NCBI GenBank assembly: GCA_001768325.1
Contig: MENQ01000030.1
Coordinates: 1 to 64,000, forward strand
Length of the DNA: 64,000 bases
Direction: 5' to 3'
Origin: Bacteroidetes bacterium GWC2_46_850
Lineage (GTDB): Bacteria; Bacteroidota; Bacteroidia; Bacteroidales; Dysgonomonadaceae
The notes beneath the pieces were generated by a model, which ran no database searches, was not told the origin of the DNA, and worked only from the letters and a program-made list of their open reading frames with translations. Positions within the stretch are counted from its first letter, which is position 1; each line of letters begins with the position of its first letter. Positions 14,689-24,068 of the stretch are shown piece after piece. A program made the position numbers and the translations under genes.

Positions 14689-16020
14689 TTAAATATACAT
14701 ATTCACGAGGGCCTCAAGGAGCTCCTGCTTGCCGCTGATCTGGGCGGGTTCCTTGCCCAGTGCCAGTGCATATTCGCGCAGGTCCTCGAGCGAGAGTTTG
14801 CCTTCCGCAAAGGCCTTGCCCTTGCCTTCGTCGAAAGAGGCGTAGCGCTCTTTCCGCATTGAGAGGTAGGGTGATTCCTCGAGGATGGCTGCCGCAGCCT
14901 CCAGCGCACGGGCAAAGGCATCCATACCGGCGATGTGGGCAATGAAGATATCCTCCAGGTCGGTGGAGTTGCGACGGGTCTTGGCATCGAAGTTGGTGCC
15001 ACCCCCCTGCAGGCCGCCCCCCTGCAGAATGACCAGCATGGCCTGGGTGAGTTCATACACGTCGATGGGAAACTGGTCGGTATCCCACCCGTTCTGATAG
15101 TCGCCCCGGTTGGCATCGATGGAGCCCAGCATGCCGGCGTCCGCGGCACACTGCAGGTCGTGCTCAAAGGTATGACCCGCCAGCGTGGCATGGTTCACCT
15201 CCACATTCAGTTTGAAATCCTTGTCGAGCCCATGTGCGCGCAGGAAGCCGATCACCGTCTCCGCATCCGCATCGTACTGGTGCTTGGTGGGTTCCATCGG
15301 CTTGGGTTCGATGAAGAAGGTACCCTTGAATCCCTTTGCACGGGCGTAATCGCGCGCCTTGCCCAGCATGATGGCCAGGTGCTCCTTCTCCCGCTTCATG
15401 TCGGTGTTGAGCAGGGTCATATACCCTTCGCGCCCGCCCCAGAAGACATAGTTCTCGCCACCCAGCTCGATGGTGGCATCCAGCGCATTCTTGATCTGCG
15501 TGGCGGCAAAGGCCACACTGTCGAAGTTGGGATTGGTGGCAGCGCCGTTCATGTATCGCTTGTTGCTGAATACGTTGGCCGTACCCCAGAGCAGCTTGAT
15601 TCCCGTCTCGGCCATTTTTTCCTTGGCATAGGCCACGATGGCCTTCAGGTTGGCTTCATATTCCTCCAGCGAGTTGCCGGCATCTACCAGGTCCACATCG
15701 TGAAAGCAGTAGTATTCGATGCCGATCTTCTGCATAAACTCAAAGCCGGCGTCGAGTTTCTTCTTGGCCCTTTCAATGGCATCGTTGCCGTTGTTCCATG
15801 CGAAGTCCTTGGTCTCCTCGCCAAAGGGATCGCTCGACTCGGCACAGAGGGTGTGCCAGTAGGCCATGGAGAATTTGAACCAGTCCTTCATCTTGCGGCC
15901 GTAGACCGCCTTCTCGGCATCATAATAACGAAAAGCCAATGGGTTGCGGCTCTCTTTTCCTTCAAATCTGATCTTCCCGATGCCGGGGAAGAATTCTTTT
16001 ACATTGTTTTCTGTTCCCAT
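14689..16020 (-). CDS. xylA: xylose isomerase
   Basis: It converts D-xylose to D-xylulose in the cytoplasm using two divalent metal ions. The TIM-barrel enzyme shows the catalytic His/Asp segment [13 protein letters not shown], the metal-binding [22 protein letters not shown], and [15 protein letters not shown] with SIDANRGD. Length (443 residues) matches the class II enzymes common in Bacteroidetes. It is the last gene of the minus-strand run, 45 AT-rich bases after xylB, and is followed by the 14605-14640 hairpin. It supplies the entry point for xylose released by the xylanolytic enzymes encoded upstream. Confidence 0.96.
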   Translation of the reverse strand: MGTENNVKEFFPGIGKIRFEGKESRNPLAFRYYDAEKAVYGRKMKDWFKFSMAYWHTLCAESSDPFGEETKDFAWNNGNDAIERAKKKLDAGFEFMQKIGIEYYCFHDVDLVDAGNSLEEYEANLKAIVAYAKEKMAETGIKLLWGTANVFSNKRYMNGAATNPNFDSVAFAATQIKNALDATIELGGENYVFWGGREGYMTLLNTDMKREKEHLAIMLGKARDYARAKGFKGTFFIEPKPMEPTKHQYDADAETVIGFLRAHGLDKDFKLNVEVNHATLAGHTFEHDLQCAADAGMLGSIDANRGDYQNGWDTDQFPIDVYELTQAMLVILQGGGLQGGGTNFDAKTRRNSTDLEDIFIAHIAGMDAFARALEAAAAILEESPYLSMRKERYASFDEGKGKAFAEGKLSLEDLREYALALGKEPAQISGKQELLEALVNMYI

Positions 16021-16065
16021 TTTTTTAATAAATTAGTAATGATAATAAATAATATATGTTATGTA

Positions 16066-17538
16066 TTATAGATATTTTTTCCACTGAGTGTAAGCCTTCT
16101 GATAGCGGTCGTACAGTTTTGTATCGGGTTCCACGGTCGCAATTTTCTTCAAAGAGGAGAAGGCTTCCTTATTCGATTTGTATATGCCCGCACCCATTCC
16201 TGCCGCTTTGGCAGCACCGGCCGCCCCGTCGGTGTCATAGAGTTCTATGACCGCGCCGCTTACCGAGGCCAGTGTCTCCCGAAAGATCGGACTGAGAAAC
16301 ATATTTGCGTTACCGGCTTTGATTACCCGGATGTCCATGCCCAGCTCCTTCATGATTTCAATGCCATACTGGAAAGAGAAGACGATCCCCTCCTGGGCAG
16401 CCCGGAGGATATCGGCGAGTGAATGGATATTGAAATTGATACCGTGGAAGGAGCTGCCACTGTCCCTGTTCTCCAGCACCCTTTCAGCACCATTGCCGAA
16501 GGGAATCACCGAGATACCCCTGGCCCCGATGGGCGATTGGGAAGCCAACTCGTTCATGCCGTTGTAATCGAGATGAGCGGGTACCATGTTTTTTTTGATC
16601 CAGGAGTTGAGAATACCGGTGCCGTTGATGCAGAGGAGTACGCCCAGACGAGTCTCCGCTGGTTGGTGATTCACGTGGGCAAAGATGTTCACCCGTGAGA
16701 GCGGATCATGTTTCACCTCATCGAGTACCCCGTACACCACGCCCGATGTGCCGGCGGTGGAAGCAATCTCACCGGGATTGAATACGTTGAGCGAGACGGC
16801 ATTGTTGGGCTGGTCGCCTGCGCGGTAGCTAACCGGTGTGCCTGCGTGTAACCCCAGCTCCCGGGCTGTGGCGGCAGTGACCTTCCCCTGTATTCCGAAG
16901 ACGGGTGTCAACGGAGGAAGCATCTCCCGATCAAAGCCAAAATAATTGAGAACGTCCTGCGCAATGCGGTTCTCCTTAAAGTCCCAGAAGATCCCTTCCG
17001 ACAAGCCCTCCACGGTAATGCCGATCTCATCGGTCAGCTTCATGGCGATGTAGTCGCCGGGAAGCATGATCTTGTAGATCCGTTCATAGAGCTCCGGCTC
17101 ATTTTCTTTCACCCAGGCTAGCTTGGAGGCTGTAAAGTTACCGGGTGAGTTGAGCAGATGGGACAGTACCTTCTCTTCGCCGATTGCCTTAAAAGCCTTC
17201 TCTCCATAGGGTACCGCCCTGCTGTCGCACCAGATTATGGAGGGGCGCAGCAGGTTCCGCTCTTTGTCTATCATCACCAGCCCGTGCATCTGCCAGGAGA
17301 TACCAATGGCTTTGATATCCCGGGGATCCACTTTCGACTGGGACAATACCGAGGCATTGGCCAGCTTCAGGTTGTTCCACCACATCTCCGGGTCCTGTTC
17401 GGCCCAACCGGCTTGCTTCGCCTGCATGGGCATCTCTGTTTTTGGAAAAAAATCCGATGCCACAATCTTTCCTGTTTCGACATCCACCAGCGCAGCCTTT
17501 ACCGATGAACTTCCGATGTCATATCCCAATAGGTACAT
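16066..17538 (-). CDS. xylB: xylulokinase
   Basis: This FGGY-family sugar kinase phosphorylates D-xylulose to xylulose 5-phosphate for the pentose phosphate pathway. The N-terminal phosphate-binding loop is YLLGYDIGSSSVKAALVD, the substrate region has GISWQMHGLVMID and WCDSRA, and the C-terminal ATPase lobe has YRAGDQPNNAVSLNVFNPGE and TAGTSGVVYG. Length is 490 residues, normal for the family. It sits between the SDR gene (93-base gap) and xylA. Context favours xylulose as substrate. Confidence 0.93.
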   Translation of the reverse strand: MYLLGYDIGSSSVKAALVDVETGKIVASDFFPKTEMPMQAKQAGWAEQDPEMWWNNLKLANASVLSQSKVDPRDIKAIGISWQMHGLVMIDKERNLLRPSIIWCDSRAVPYGEKAFKAIGEEKVLSHLLNSPGNFTASKLAWVKENEPELYERIYKIMLPGDYIAMKLTDEIGITVEGLSEGIFWDFKENRIAQDVLNYFGFDREMLPPLTPVFGIQGKVTAATARELGLHAGTPVSYRAGDQPNNAVSLNVFNPGEIASTAGTSGVVYGVLDEVKHDPLSRVNIFAHVNHQPAETRLGVLLCINGTGILNSWIKKNMVPAHLDYNGMNELASQSPIGARGISVIPFGNGAERVLENRDSGSSFHGINFNIHSLADILRAAQEGIVFSFQYGIEIMKELGMDIRVIKAGNANMFLSPIFRETLASVSGAVIELYDTDGAAGAAKAAGMGAGIYKSNKEAFSSLKKIATVEPDTKLYDRYQKAYTQWKKYL

Positions 17539-17631
17539 TCTTCTTTTGTGTTAATTAGTTGTTTGTATGCTGTTTACGTATCTTCTTCTTGTTTTGTCAT
17601 TTTCTTTCCTTTATCTTGTATCTTTCCATCC

Positions 17632-18444
17632 CTACATCGCAAAGGCGTTGAACCCCCCATCCACGGTGATGGTTGTTCCGGTCACAAAGGAGGAGGCATC
17701 GCTCAACAGGTAGTGTATGGTGCCGCAGAGCTCTTCCGGCTGACCCATCCGTTTGAAGGGTGTTTGCCGGATCACATCTTCTCCGCGTTGGGTGTAACTA
17801 CCATCGGGCTTGGTCAGCAAATCTCTGTTCTGTTCAGTCAGGAAAAAACCGGGTGCGATGGCATTCACCCGGATGCCCTCCCCAAATTTCGTGGCTACCT
17901 CATTGGCCAGAAACTGGGTGAAGTTGGTGATCCCTGCCTTGGCCGCGGCGTAGCCCACCACGCGGGTCATGGGACGAAAGGCTGCCATGGAGGAGAAGTT
18001 GATGATATTTCCTTTCTGCTGTTCCACCATCGGCTTAAGAAAGACCTGTGAAGGCAGCACGCTGCCGGTGAGGTTGAGGCGTACCACCTCGTCGAACTGA
18101 TCCATATCCAGATCAAAAAAGGTATTCTCCGGCGGGATGTTGGCGCCGGACATGTTACCGCCGGCAGCGTTCAGCAAAGCGTCTATTCGCCCGTAACGTG
18201 CAAGGATCGTCTCCCTGTTTTGTATCAACAGCGGCTCGTTTACCACATCGGTCTGGAGAAAGAGCGCTTCACCGCCATTTTTTTCAATTTCCCTAACCAG
18301 ACTATTGCCGGCATCCTCACGCCGGCCCAGGATCACCACGCTGGCACGTTCATTGGCCAGGTAGGAGGCAATTACACTTCCCAGAATGCCGGTGCCGCCG
18401 GTAATGACGATCACCCGCCCCCTGATATCAAACAAATTTCCCAT
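17632..18444 (-). CDS. SDR-family oxidoreductase, probable D-mannonate oxidoreductase (fructuronate reductase)
   Basis: This classical short-chain dehydrogenase has the NAD(P) loop TGGTGILG (15-22), the NAAGG motif, catalytic Ser in NFSSMAA (about 151) and the YxxxK pair (Y165, K169), and ends near TVDGGF. In Bacteroidales an SDR of this kind commonly sits beside uxuA and is annotated as mannonate oxidoreductase, replacing UxuB. Its ATG overlaps the uxuA stop by one base (TAATG), which suggests translational coupling. It would interconvert D-fructuronate and D-mannonate in glucuronate breakdown. The substrate is inferred from context. Confidence 0.8.
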   Translation of the reverse strand: MGNLFDIRGRVIVITGGTGILGSVIASYLANERASVVILGRREDAGNSLVREIEKNGGEALFLQTDVVNEPLLIQNRETILARYGRIDALLNAAGGNMSGANIPPENTFFDLDMDQFDEVVRLNLTGSVLPSQVFLKPMVEQQKGNIINFSSMAAFRPMTRVVGYAAAKAGITNFTQFLANEVATKFGEGIRVNAIAPGFFLTEQNRDLLTKPDGSYTQRGEDVIRQTPFKRMGQPEELCGTIHYLLSDASSFVTGTTITVDGGFNAFAM

Positions 18445-19640
18445 TATATTTCTTTTATCTCTTTTTTATTTTCTTCAATTTCTTTTCTTGCGACAGCCAT
18501 CATCCCTTCTACCTGTGCCAGGGCAAACATTCTCCCCAAGAAGGAGTAGCCCGGGTTGTAGTTCTTTTCCCCGTCACCCAGCATCAGCCTGCCGTGATCC
18601 ACCCGCATGGGTATCTCCGGCCGTTCCCGCTCCAGGATGCGGATCACCTCTATCAGCCTGCCGTTACCCTCCAGGTGCGATGCTTCCATAAAGTCGCCCC
18701 CGGGGAGCAGTCGGGTGCTCCTGAGATGGGCAAAACCTACCCGGTCTGCAAATTTACCGGCCAGGGCAGGTACATCATTGTGGGCACCGGCACTCAGTGA
18801 GCCGGCACAGAGTGCGAGACCGTTGCTGTAGGAGGAGACAGAGCGGAGTATCCAGTCAATATCCTCCTCATTGGTGACAATGCGGGGTAGGCCAAACACC
18901 GGAAAAGGCGGATCGTCGGGGTGGATGCACAACGTCATGTCATGTTCTTCGGCCACGGGCACCACCTGCCGCAGGAAATATCGCAGGTTCTCCCGAAGCA
19001 TCTCCTTGTTTGTGCCCGCGTACTTCTGCAGCTGTTTCTTGAATTCTGCTACCGGATCGCTGTTCCCTCCCGGGATGCCCCGGTGGATAAAGCCCTGCGT
19101 TTTAACGATGATCGTGTCGATCAGGGTTTCCTTATCCGCTGTGGTCATCTTATTGTACAGCTGATTCATCTTCTCGATCTCTTCTTCGGTGTAATCCTTC
19201 TCCGCACCGGCTCTGTTCAGAATTTTACAGTCGAAACAGGCAAAACGGATCTTGTCGAAATAGATGGTGGTGGTGCCATCGGGCAGTTCGTGGTTCAGGT
19301 CGGTACGTACCCAGTCGATGGCGGGCATGAAGTTGTAACATATCGTCTTCACACCGGCTTTGCCCAGGCTGACCAGACTCGCTTTGTAGTTCTCGATCAA
19401 CCGGTCGCGTGCGTGAGCAGCATATTTAATCTCTTCGGCTACCGGCAGACTCTCTGCCACCGACCAGACAAGACCTGCTGCTTCGATGGTTTGTTTCAGT
19501 TCATCAATATCTTCCATACTCCACACCTCACCGGGATGAATATCGTACAAGGCAGTAACGATCCCCTCCACGCCAATCTGACGAAGCATATCGAGCGTGA
19601 TGCTATCTTTTTTTCCAAACCATCTCCAGGTTTTAATCAT
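18444..19640 (-). CDS. uxuA: mannonate dehydratase
   Basis: It dehydrates D-mannonate to 2-keto-3-deoxygluconate. The TIM-barrel protein opens with the typical MIKTWRWFGKKDSITLDMLRQIGVEG-like region and carries the UxuA metal-site motifs CIHPDDPPFPVFGLPRI, LCAGSLSAGAHNDV and VGFAHLRSTR, then DHGRLM. Length is 398 residues. It connects the glucuronate released by GH67 and GH115 to central metabolism. Uronate isomerase (uxaC), KDG kinase and KDPG aldolase are not in the window and must be elsewhere. The gap to GH67 is filled with short tandem repeats, so the gene may or may not belong to the same transcript. Confidence 0.95.
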   Translation of the reverse strand: MIKTWRWFGKKDSITLDMLRQIGVEGIVTALYDIHPGEVWSMEDIDELKQTIEAAGLVWSVAESLPVAEEIKYAAHARDRLIENYKASLVSLGKAGVKTICYNFMPAIDWVRTDLNHELPDGTTTIYFDKIRFACFDCKILNRAGAEKDYTEEEIEKMNQLYNKMTTADKETLIDTIIVKTQGFIHRGIPGGNSDPVAEFKKQLQKYAGTNKEMLRENLRYFLRQVVPVAEEHDMTLCIHPDDPPFPVFGLPRIVTNEEDIDWILRSVSSYSNGLALCAGSLSAGAHNDVPALAGKFADRVGFAHLRSTRLLPGGDFMEASHLEGNGRLIEVIRILERERPEIPMRVDHGRLMLGDGEKNYNPGYSFLGRMFALAQVEGMMAVARKEIEENKKEIKEI

Positions 19641-19659
19641 TTTAATTTTTGTTTAGCGT

Positions 19660-19704
19660 TCAGCTTTCAGCGATCAGGAATCAGCTGTCAGGATCCAGCT
19701 TCAG
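19660..19704. repeat. 7-nt tandem array (TCAGnnn)
   Basis: TCAG recurs every 7 bases at 19660, 19667, 19674, 19681 and 19688, then as CCAG at 19695, and again as TCAG at 19701. Fill bases vary (CTT, CGA, GAA, CTG, GAT). It lies just upstream of uxuA and next to the 8-base array. Confidence 0.75.
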
Positions 19705-19745
19705 TTATCTAAATTTATCAATTTCAGCGGTATGCAAGTAATTTG

Positions 19746-19817
19746 CACATCATCACATCATCACATCATCACATTATCACATTATCACATCATCACATCA
19801 TCACATCATCACATCAA
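19746..19817 (-). repeat. 8-nt tandem array CACATCAT, 9 units, overlapping the GH67 stop codon
   Basis: Nine contiguous 8-base units without indels: CACATCAT three times, CACATTAT twice, CACATCAT three times and a last CACATCAA. The final unit contains the TGA stop codon of the GH67 gene on the minus strand. The unit is the reverse complement, cyclically shifted, of TGATGTGA in the array at 10597. Confidence 0.95.
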
Positions 19818-21934
19818 TTATGGTGTTTGAGATCCAGTTTTATCTGTTTCAGCTCTTCCAGTTCATGCACCGGCCGCTCAATGTCGTAAGGAATGGGCCT
19901 TCCGGAGAAGGTCTGAAAATAGAGCAGACAGGCATCTTTCCACCAGACGGCATCACGCGACTGTATTTTGAGGCGCGACTGTACGTGGCGAAACCGGTCG
20001 TTGTCGACAAAAGGCTCCATCCGGTCCCATATTTTCTGAAATTCCCGTACCTGTTGCACACCACCGTCGTAGCGGTAGCAGAGTTCATCCCACAAGGTGC
20101 GTCCGTTTTGCATCGGATAATCCCAGGGAACGTGGTGAAACCAGAGCAGCAGCTCCTCAGGACAACTCTTCACATCATTGAACTGTTCGCGCAACGGGGA
20201 GCAATATTGTGAAACGGCATCGCTGCCGGTCGTAGTCCGGTCAAAGCCAATCCCTTCAGGACTTGCGTTGTGGTAGTAGGGGGGCAGCCAGTCGGCCCGC
20301 GCACCCGGTATGTCACACCAGGGCTCCGGGCCGTAGTGATGATCCCATGCGAAGATGTGATGCAATCCGAGCGGCATCATGTAATCGACTGTCGTTTCCC
20401 AAGAGCGGAGCATCATCTCTTTCACCGGCTCTGAAAATGCCGGTTCACCGGTAAAGGTCATTCCGATCCACTCTGCGGCAATCTCTTCAGCCGTGAGGGT
20501 GTGGTTCCATGCTAGGCGGCCGAAGGCGTACCAGTTGGCCTGTGCAAAATGGTGTCCGCACCAGTTGACATCCTGTCCGATATTGGCCACGCCGGCGATG
20601 GCACTGAGACGGTGCGGATAGACTGATCCGTCAGTAGTGCCGGCCACGGTGGTTTGGGGTCCCTTACAATGGGTGTCGCTCTCCAGAAACTCCTTCCATT
20701 GCGGGGCCAGAAACACCAGGTGATTGGAAAAACCGAGGTACTCCTGGGTGATCTGCAGCTCTGGCATGAGTGCTGTTTGTTGCATGGATCCAAACAGGGG
20801 ACTGAAAGGCTCCCGCGGCTGAAAGTCCACCGGCCCGTTCTTGACCTGGATGATCACGTTATTACGAAATGATCCATCCAGCGGTTTAAACTCCAGATAA
20901 GCCTGTTTTGCCCGATCTTCGGGTGTGGGATTGTAGACAAAGGCACGCCACATGACAATACCGCCATGCGGTCTCAGCGCATCGGCCAGCATGTTGGCTC
21001 CTTCGGCATGCGTACGTCCGTAATCCTGCGGGCCGGGTTGTCCTTCGGAGTTGGCCTTCACCAGGAATCCGCCAAAATCGGGGATCAGCTGATAGATCTC
21101 CTTCGTCTTTTCCTGCCACCAGTGCTGTACATGAGGGTTCAGCGGATCCGAGTCGCTCAGACCTCCCAATATTTTGGGGGAGGAGAAGTTCACCGACAGG
21201 TAGACCCTGATGTGGTAGGGTCGCAGGATATCGGCAATCCTCTTTACTTTTTTCAGATAGTCGGCTGTCAGGATGTCGGGGGAAGCATTCACATTGTTGA
21301 GCACCGTGGCATTGATGCCGATGGAGGCGTTGGCACGGGCATACTCACTGTATCGTGGAGAGATCTTTTCAGGCAGCTGATCCCACTGCCAGATGGAACG
21401 GCCCGCGTAGCCGCGTTCCACCGTCCCATTGAGGTTGTCCCAGTGATTCAGAATGCGGATGTCGTAACTTGGTTGCTCGCTGATGTGGAGTGTCGACAGG
21501 TCACTGCCTGTCTGTATCAACCGCAGCAGGTGGTAAACACCGTAGAGCAGCCCCCCCTCACCAGCAGAGGCTACCATTGTGATCCTGTTTTTGCCTTGCA
21601 TCACCGTGCGGATGATATATCCCTCCGCCCCCAGCTCCTGTAGTTCTTTGGCTTTTATTATTTTTCTGATCTCCCGGTTCTTCGGGGTGCCGATCAGCAG
21701 GGTATGATCCGTCAGCCGGTTTGTTTCGGGCAGGGCGCTGCCTGCCATTGCGCTCCACGCCTCCTGAAACTGCTGTAGGGCAAATGATTCCTTGTCGCCG
21801 CTTACAGTTGTGAAACCGGTGAGGGCCGCTACCTCCTGCTGCTGAAAACGGAGCCACAGCCGGCTGCCGTCCTCAGCCTTCGGTAGACCTAAAGATGCCA
21901 TACAGAAAAATATGGAAAAAAGGGTCCGCATCAT
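19814..21934 (-). CDS. aguA: GH67 alpha-glucuronidase
   Basis: It removes (4-O-methyl)-D-glucuronic acid from the terminal xylose of xylo-oligosaccharides. GH67 landmarks: ILNHWDNLNGTVERGYAG, general acid Glu in VKANSEGQPGPQDYGR, and the Asp/Glu pair in IQVKNGPVDFQPREPF and ELQITQEYLG. An N-terminal alpha/beta domain and signal peptide (MMRTLFSIFFCMASLG) are present. I chose the ATG at 21934 (706 residues): it overlaps the GH43 stop as ATGA, and the 55-codon extension to 22099 reads out-of-frame GH43 sequence. The stop codon lies in a tandem repeat. It probably acts in the periplasm on imported oligosaccharides. Confidence 0.95.
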   Translation of the reverse strand: MMRTLFSIFFCMASLGLPKAEDGSRLWLRFQQQEVAALTGFTTVSGDKESFALQQFQEAWSAMAGSALPETNRLTDHTLLIGTPKNREIRKIIKAKELQELGAEGYIIRTVMQGKNRITMVASAGEGGLLYGVYHLLRLIQTGSDLSTLHISEQPSYDIRILNHWDNLNGTVERGYAGRSIWQWDQLPEKISPRYSEYARANASIGINATVLNNVNASPDILTADYLKKVKRIADILRPYHIRVYLSVNFSSPKILGGLSDSDPLNPHVQHWWQEKTKEIYQLIPDFGGFLVKANSEGQPGPQDYGRTHAEGANMLADALRPHGGIVMWRAFVYNPTPEDRAKQAYLEFKPLDGSFRNNVIIQVKNGPVDFQPREPFSPLFGSMQQTALMPELQITQEYLGFSNHLVFLAPQWKEFLESDTHCKGPQTTVAGTTDGSVYPHRLSAIAGVANIGQDVNWCGHHFAQANWYAFGRLAWNHTLTAEEIAAEWIGMTFTGEPAFSEPVKEMMLRSWETTVDYMMPLGLHHIFAWDHHYGPEPWCDIPGARADWLPPYYHNASPEGIGFDRTTTGSDAVSQYCSPLREQFNDVKSCPEELLLWFHHVPWDYPMQNGRTLWDELCYRYDGGVQQVREFQKIWDRMEPFVDNDRFRHVQSRLKIQSRDAVWWKDACLLYFQTFSGRPIPYDIERPVHELEELKQIKLDLKHHN

Positions 21935-22908
21935 TTTTCGGCTGTTCCTTCGATTGTTTGTATGGTTCCGTCGGCGTTGTATGTCAGCTCCACCACCTTC
22001 AGGCTTCTGAGCCAGGTTTGACCACCGGAGGGAACACAATCGTGGTGAAACAAGTACCATTTCCCCTTGAACTCCACGATGGAGTGGTGCGATGTCCATC
22101 CCACCACCGGTGTGAGGATCACTCCCTGGTAGGTAAAAGGGCCGTAAGGATTGTCGCCGGTAGCATAACAGAGCAGGTGGGTATCGCCGGTGGAGTAGGA
22201 GTAGTAGTATTTTCCGTTGTAATAATGCATCCAGGATGCCTCGAAGAATCGGCGTTGGGTGTCGCCGGCAGTCAGCGGTTTACCATTTTCGTCGAGGATC
22301 ACCAGGTCGCGCGGTTCTTCGGCAAACTCCAGCATGTCTTCACGCAGTCGCACCACCTTGGGACATAGAGCCGGCTCATCACCTTCGGGCAACAGGGCGC
22401 ATTCGAGTGCTTTGTTGTTGCGGTAGCGCTGCAGCTGACCGCCCCAGAGACCGCCAAAGTACATGTAATGTGCTCCATTCTGGTCATGCCACAGCGCCGG
22501 ATCCATGCTATAGCTTCCTTTCATGGGATTCTCCCGTGGAATGAAGGGCCCTTCCGGCTTGTCGCTGATGGCTACGCCGATGCGAAAGATGTCGTTCTGA
22601 TCCTTTAGTGGGAAATACATATAATATTTTCCGTTTCGGTAAGCCACATCGCAGTCCCACAGCTGTCGTCCGGCCCAGGGGATATCTTCGGTGCAGAGCA
22701 CCACGCCGTGGTCGGTCACCTCTCCCTGCTCCACATCATCCAGTGAGAAGACATGGTAATCTTTCATGTTAAAGTGGTCACCGTTGTCATTCTCCGGTAT
22801 GCCGCTCTCCCAGTCGTGCGAAGGGTAGATGTATAGTCGTCCGTTAAAAACATGTACCGACGGATCGGCCATGTAATCACCGGGTACGAGGTATCTCGGT
22901 TCTTTCAT
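21931..22908 (-). CDS. GH43 beta-xylosidase/alpha-L-arabinofuranosidase
   Basis: A single five-bladed beta-propeller domain of 325 residues without signal peptide, so probably cytoplasmic. The three GH43 carboxylates are visible: the base Asp in YMADPSVHVFNGRLYIYPSHD, the pKa-tuning Asp in SMDPALWHD and the acid Glu in FFEASWMHYYNGKYYYSYSTG. The HHSIVEFKGKWYLFHHD segment is also typical. In xylan loci such enzymes split xylobiose and small xylo-oligosaccharides after import, and the adjacent GPH transporter supports that. Xylosidase is favoured over arabinofuranosidase because xylA and xylB follow and no arabinose genes are seen. The gene is coupled to GH67 by a 4-base overlap. Confidence 0.9.
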   Translation of the reverse strand: MKEPRYLVPGDYMADPSVHVFNGRLYIYPSHDWESGIPENDNGDHFNMKDYHVFSLDDVEQGEVTDHGVVLCTEDIPWAGRQLWDCDVAYRNGKYYMYFPLKDQNDIFRIGVAISDKPEGPFIPRENPMKGSYSMDPALWHDQNGAHYMYFGGLWGGQLQRYRNNKALECALLPEGDEPALCPKVVRLREDMLEFAEEPRDLVILDENGKPLTAGDTQRRFFEASWMHYYNGKYYYSYSTGDTHLLCYATGDNPYGPFTYQGVILTPVVGWTSHHSIVEFKGKWYLFHHDCVPSGGQTWLRSLKVVELTYNADGTIQTIEGTAEK

Positions 22909-22931
22909 CGTTATGCTATTTATAAATGGTT

Positions 22932-24053
22932 TTATTCTTTTGTCAGATCAATCAATTGCTGTACCACCGGTTTTGGTTGATAGTCACGCCCGAAGAGCAG
23001 CGGATAATCGGTCCTTCCCGGTACGGGCCAGTCGTTTCGCCATGTGTCGTTGTCGGTCACGCCCCACAAGGTCACCCTGCTAATTTTGTCGCTATGCTTC
23101 AAAAACAGAGCGAAAAAGTCGCTGTACCGTTTGTTGAAAGCTGCTTCCACCTCTGCAGGCAGTCCGGCTGCATAGGGGTTCATCTTTTCCTGATATTCGG
23201 CTGTAAGCGACACTTCGGCCGTCTCTCCCGCGGGGAAGGGGAGTAGCGTGATGTCCATCTCGGTGATCATCACCTTCACACCCAGTGCAGCGAATGCATC
23301 GATACTCTTCTCAAACTCGTTGATGTCAGGATAGTCCATTCCCATATGTCCCTGCATGCCGATGCCATCTATCCGGATGCCTTCGGCCTGCAGCTGTTTC
23401 ACCAACTCCACCACGCTGTTGCGCTTGCCTTCCTGCGCCATGGCATAATCGTTATAATAAAGTTCCGCTTCGGGATCGGCCTCATGGGCAAACTGAAAGG
23501 CCAGCTTGATGTAGTCGTCCCCGACAATCTCTTTGAACTTGGTGTTGCGCCAGCTGCCATCGTCGAGAATCGCCTCGTTCACCACGTCCCATCCTTTTAC
23601 ACGTCCCTTGTAACGACCTACCAGCGTGTAAATGTGGTTTTTTATCCGTTCAATCACCACCTCGCGTGACACATCCTCCCCCTTTTCGTTGATGAAGAAC
23701 CAGTCGGGTGCCTGTGAGTGCCAGACCAGTGTGTGGCCGGTGATATACATGTTGTTCTCTTCCCCGAACTGTACAAAATGATCTGCTTCGTCGAAGAAGA
23801 AAACCCCTTCTGTGGGTTGGATATGCATGCTTTTCATGCAGTTTTCCGCCACAATGGCGTTGAAATGTTCCCGGATGACGGCGATGCCGAGCGTGTCGGT
23901 GCCATAATTGTGTCCGGCATTGAGCGCGGTGCCTATCAGGAACTTATCCTGATAAGCCTTCTTCAGTGAAGGTGCTTCTTCGTTTTGGGGTGTGCTGCAG
24001 CTCAGCAGAAGTGCCCCGGCGATTGTGGCAAGCCACGTCGTTGTTAATTTCAT
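22932..24053 (-). CDS. GH10 endo-beta-1,4-xylanase (lipoprotein)
   Basis: This 373-residue, single-domain GH10 enzyme has a lipoprotein signal (LLLSCS, Cys about 19). The acid/base Glu is in WDVVNEA (about 160) and the nucleophile Glu in MITEMD (about 265); HTLVWHSQAPDWF and GIGMQGHMG are also GH10 signatures. It cuts internal xylose-xylose bonds. Compared with the split GH10 at 39773 it has no carbohydrate-binding module, so it probably works on soluble oligosaccharides near the membrane. It sits between the transporter and GH43. Confidence 0.95.
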   Translation of the reverse strand: MKLTTTWLATIAGALLLSCSTPQNEEAPSLKKAYQDKFLIGTALNAGHNYGTDTLGIAVIREHFNAIVAENCMKSMHIQPTEGVFFFDEADHFVQFGEENNMYITGHTLVWHSQAPDWFFINEKGEDVSREVVIERIKNHIYTLVGRYKGRVKGWDVVNEAILDDGSWRNTKFKEIVGDDYIKLAFQFAHEADPEAELYYNDYAMAQEGKRNSVVELVKQLQAEGIRIDGIGMQGHMGMDYPDINEFEKSIDAFAALGVKVMITEMDITLLPFPAGETAEVSLTAEYQEKMNPYAAGLPAEVEAAFNKRYSDFFALFLKHSDKISRVTLWGVTDNDTWRNDWPVPGRTDYPLLFGRDYQPKPVVQQLIDLTKE

Positions 24054-24068
24054 ATGTCAGTTTTTTAT

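Noticed and set aside
21935-22099. Longer GH67 start inside the GH43 gene
   Set aside because: The extension translates GH43 sequence out of frame, and the signal peptide begins only at 21934.
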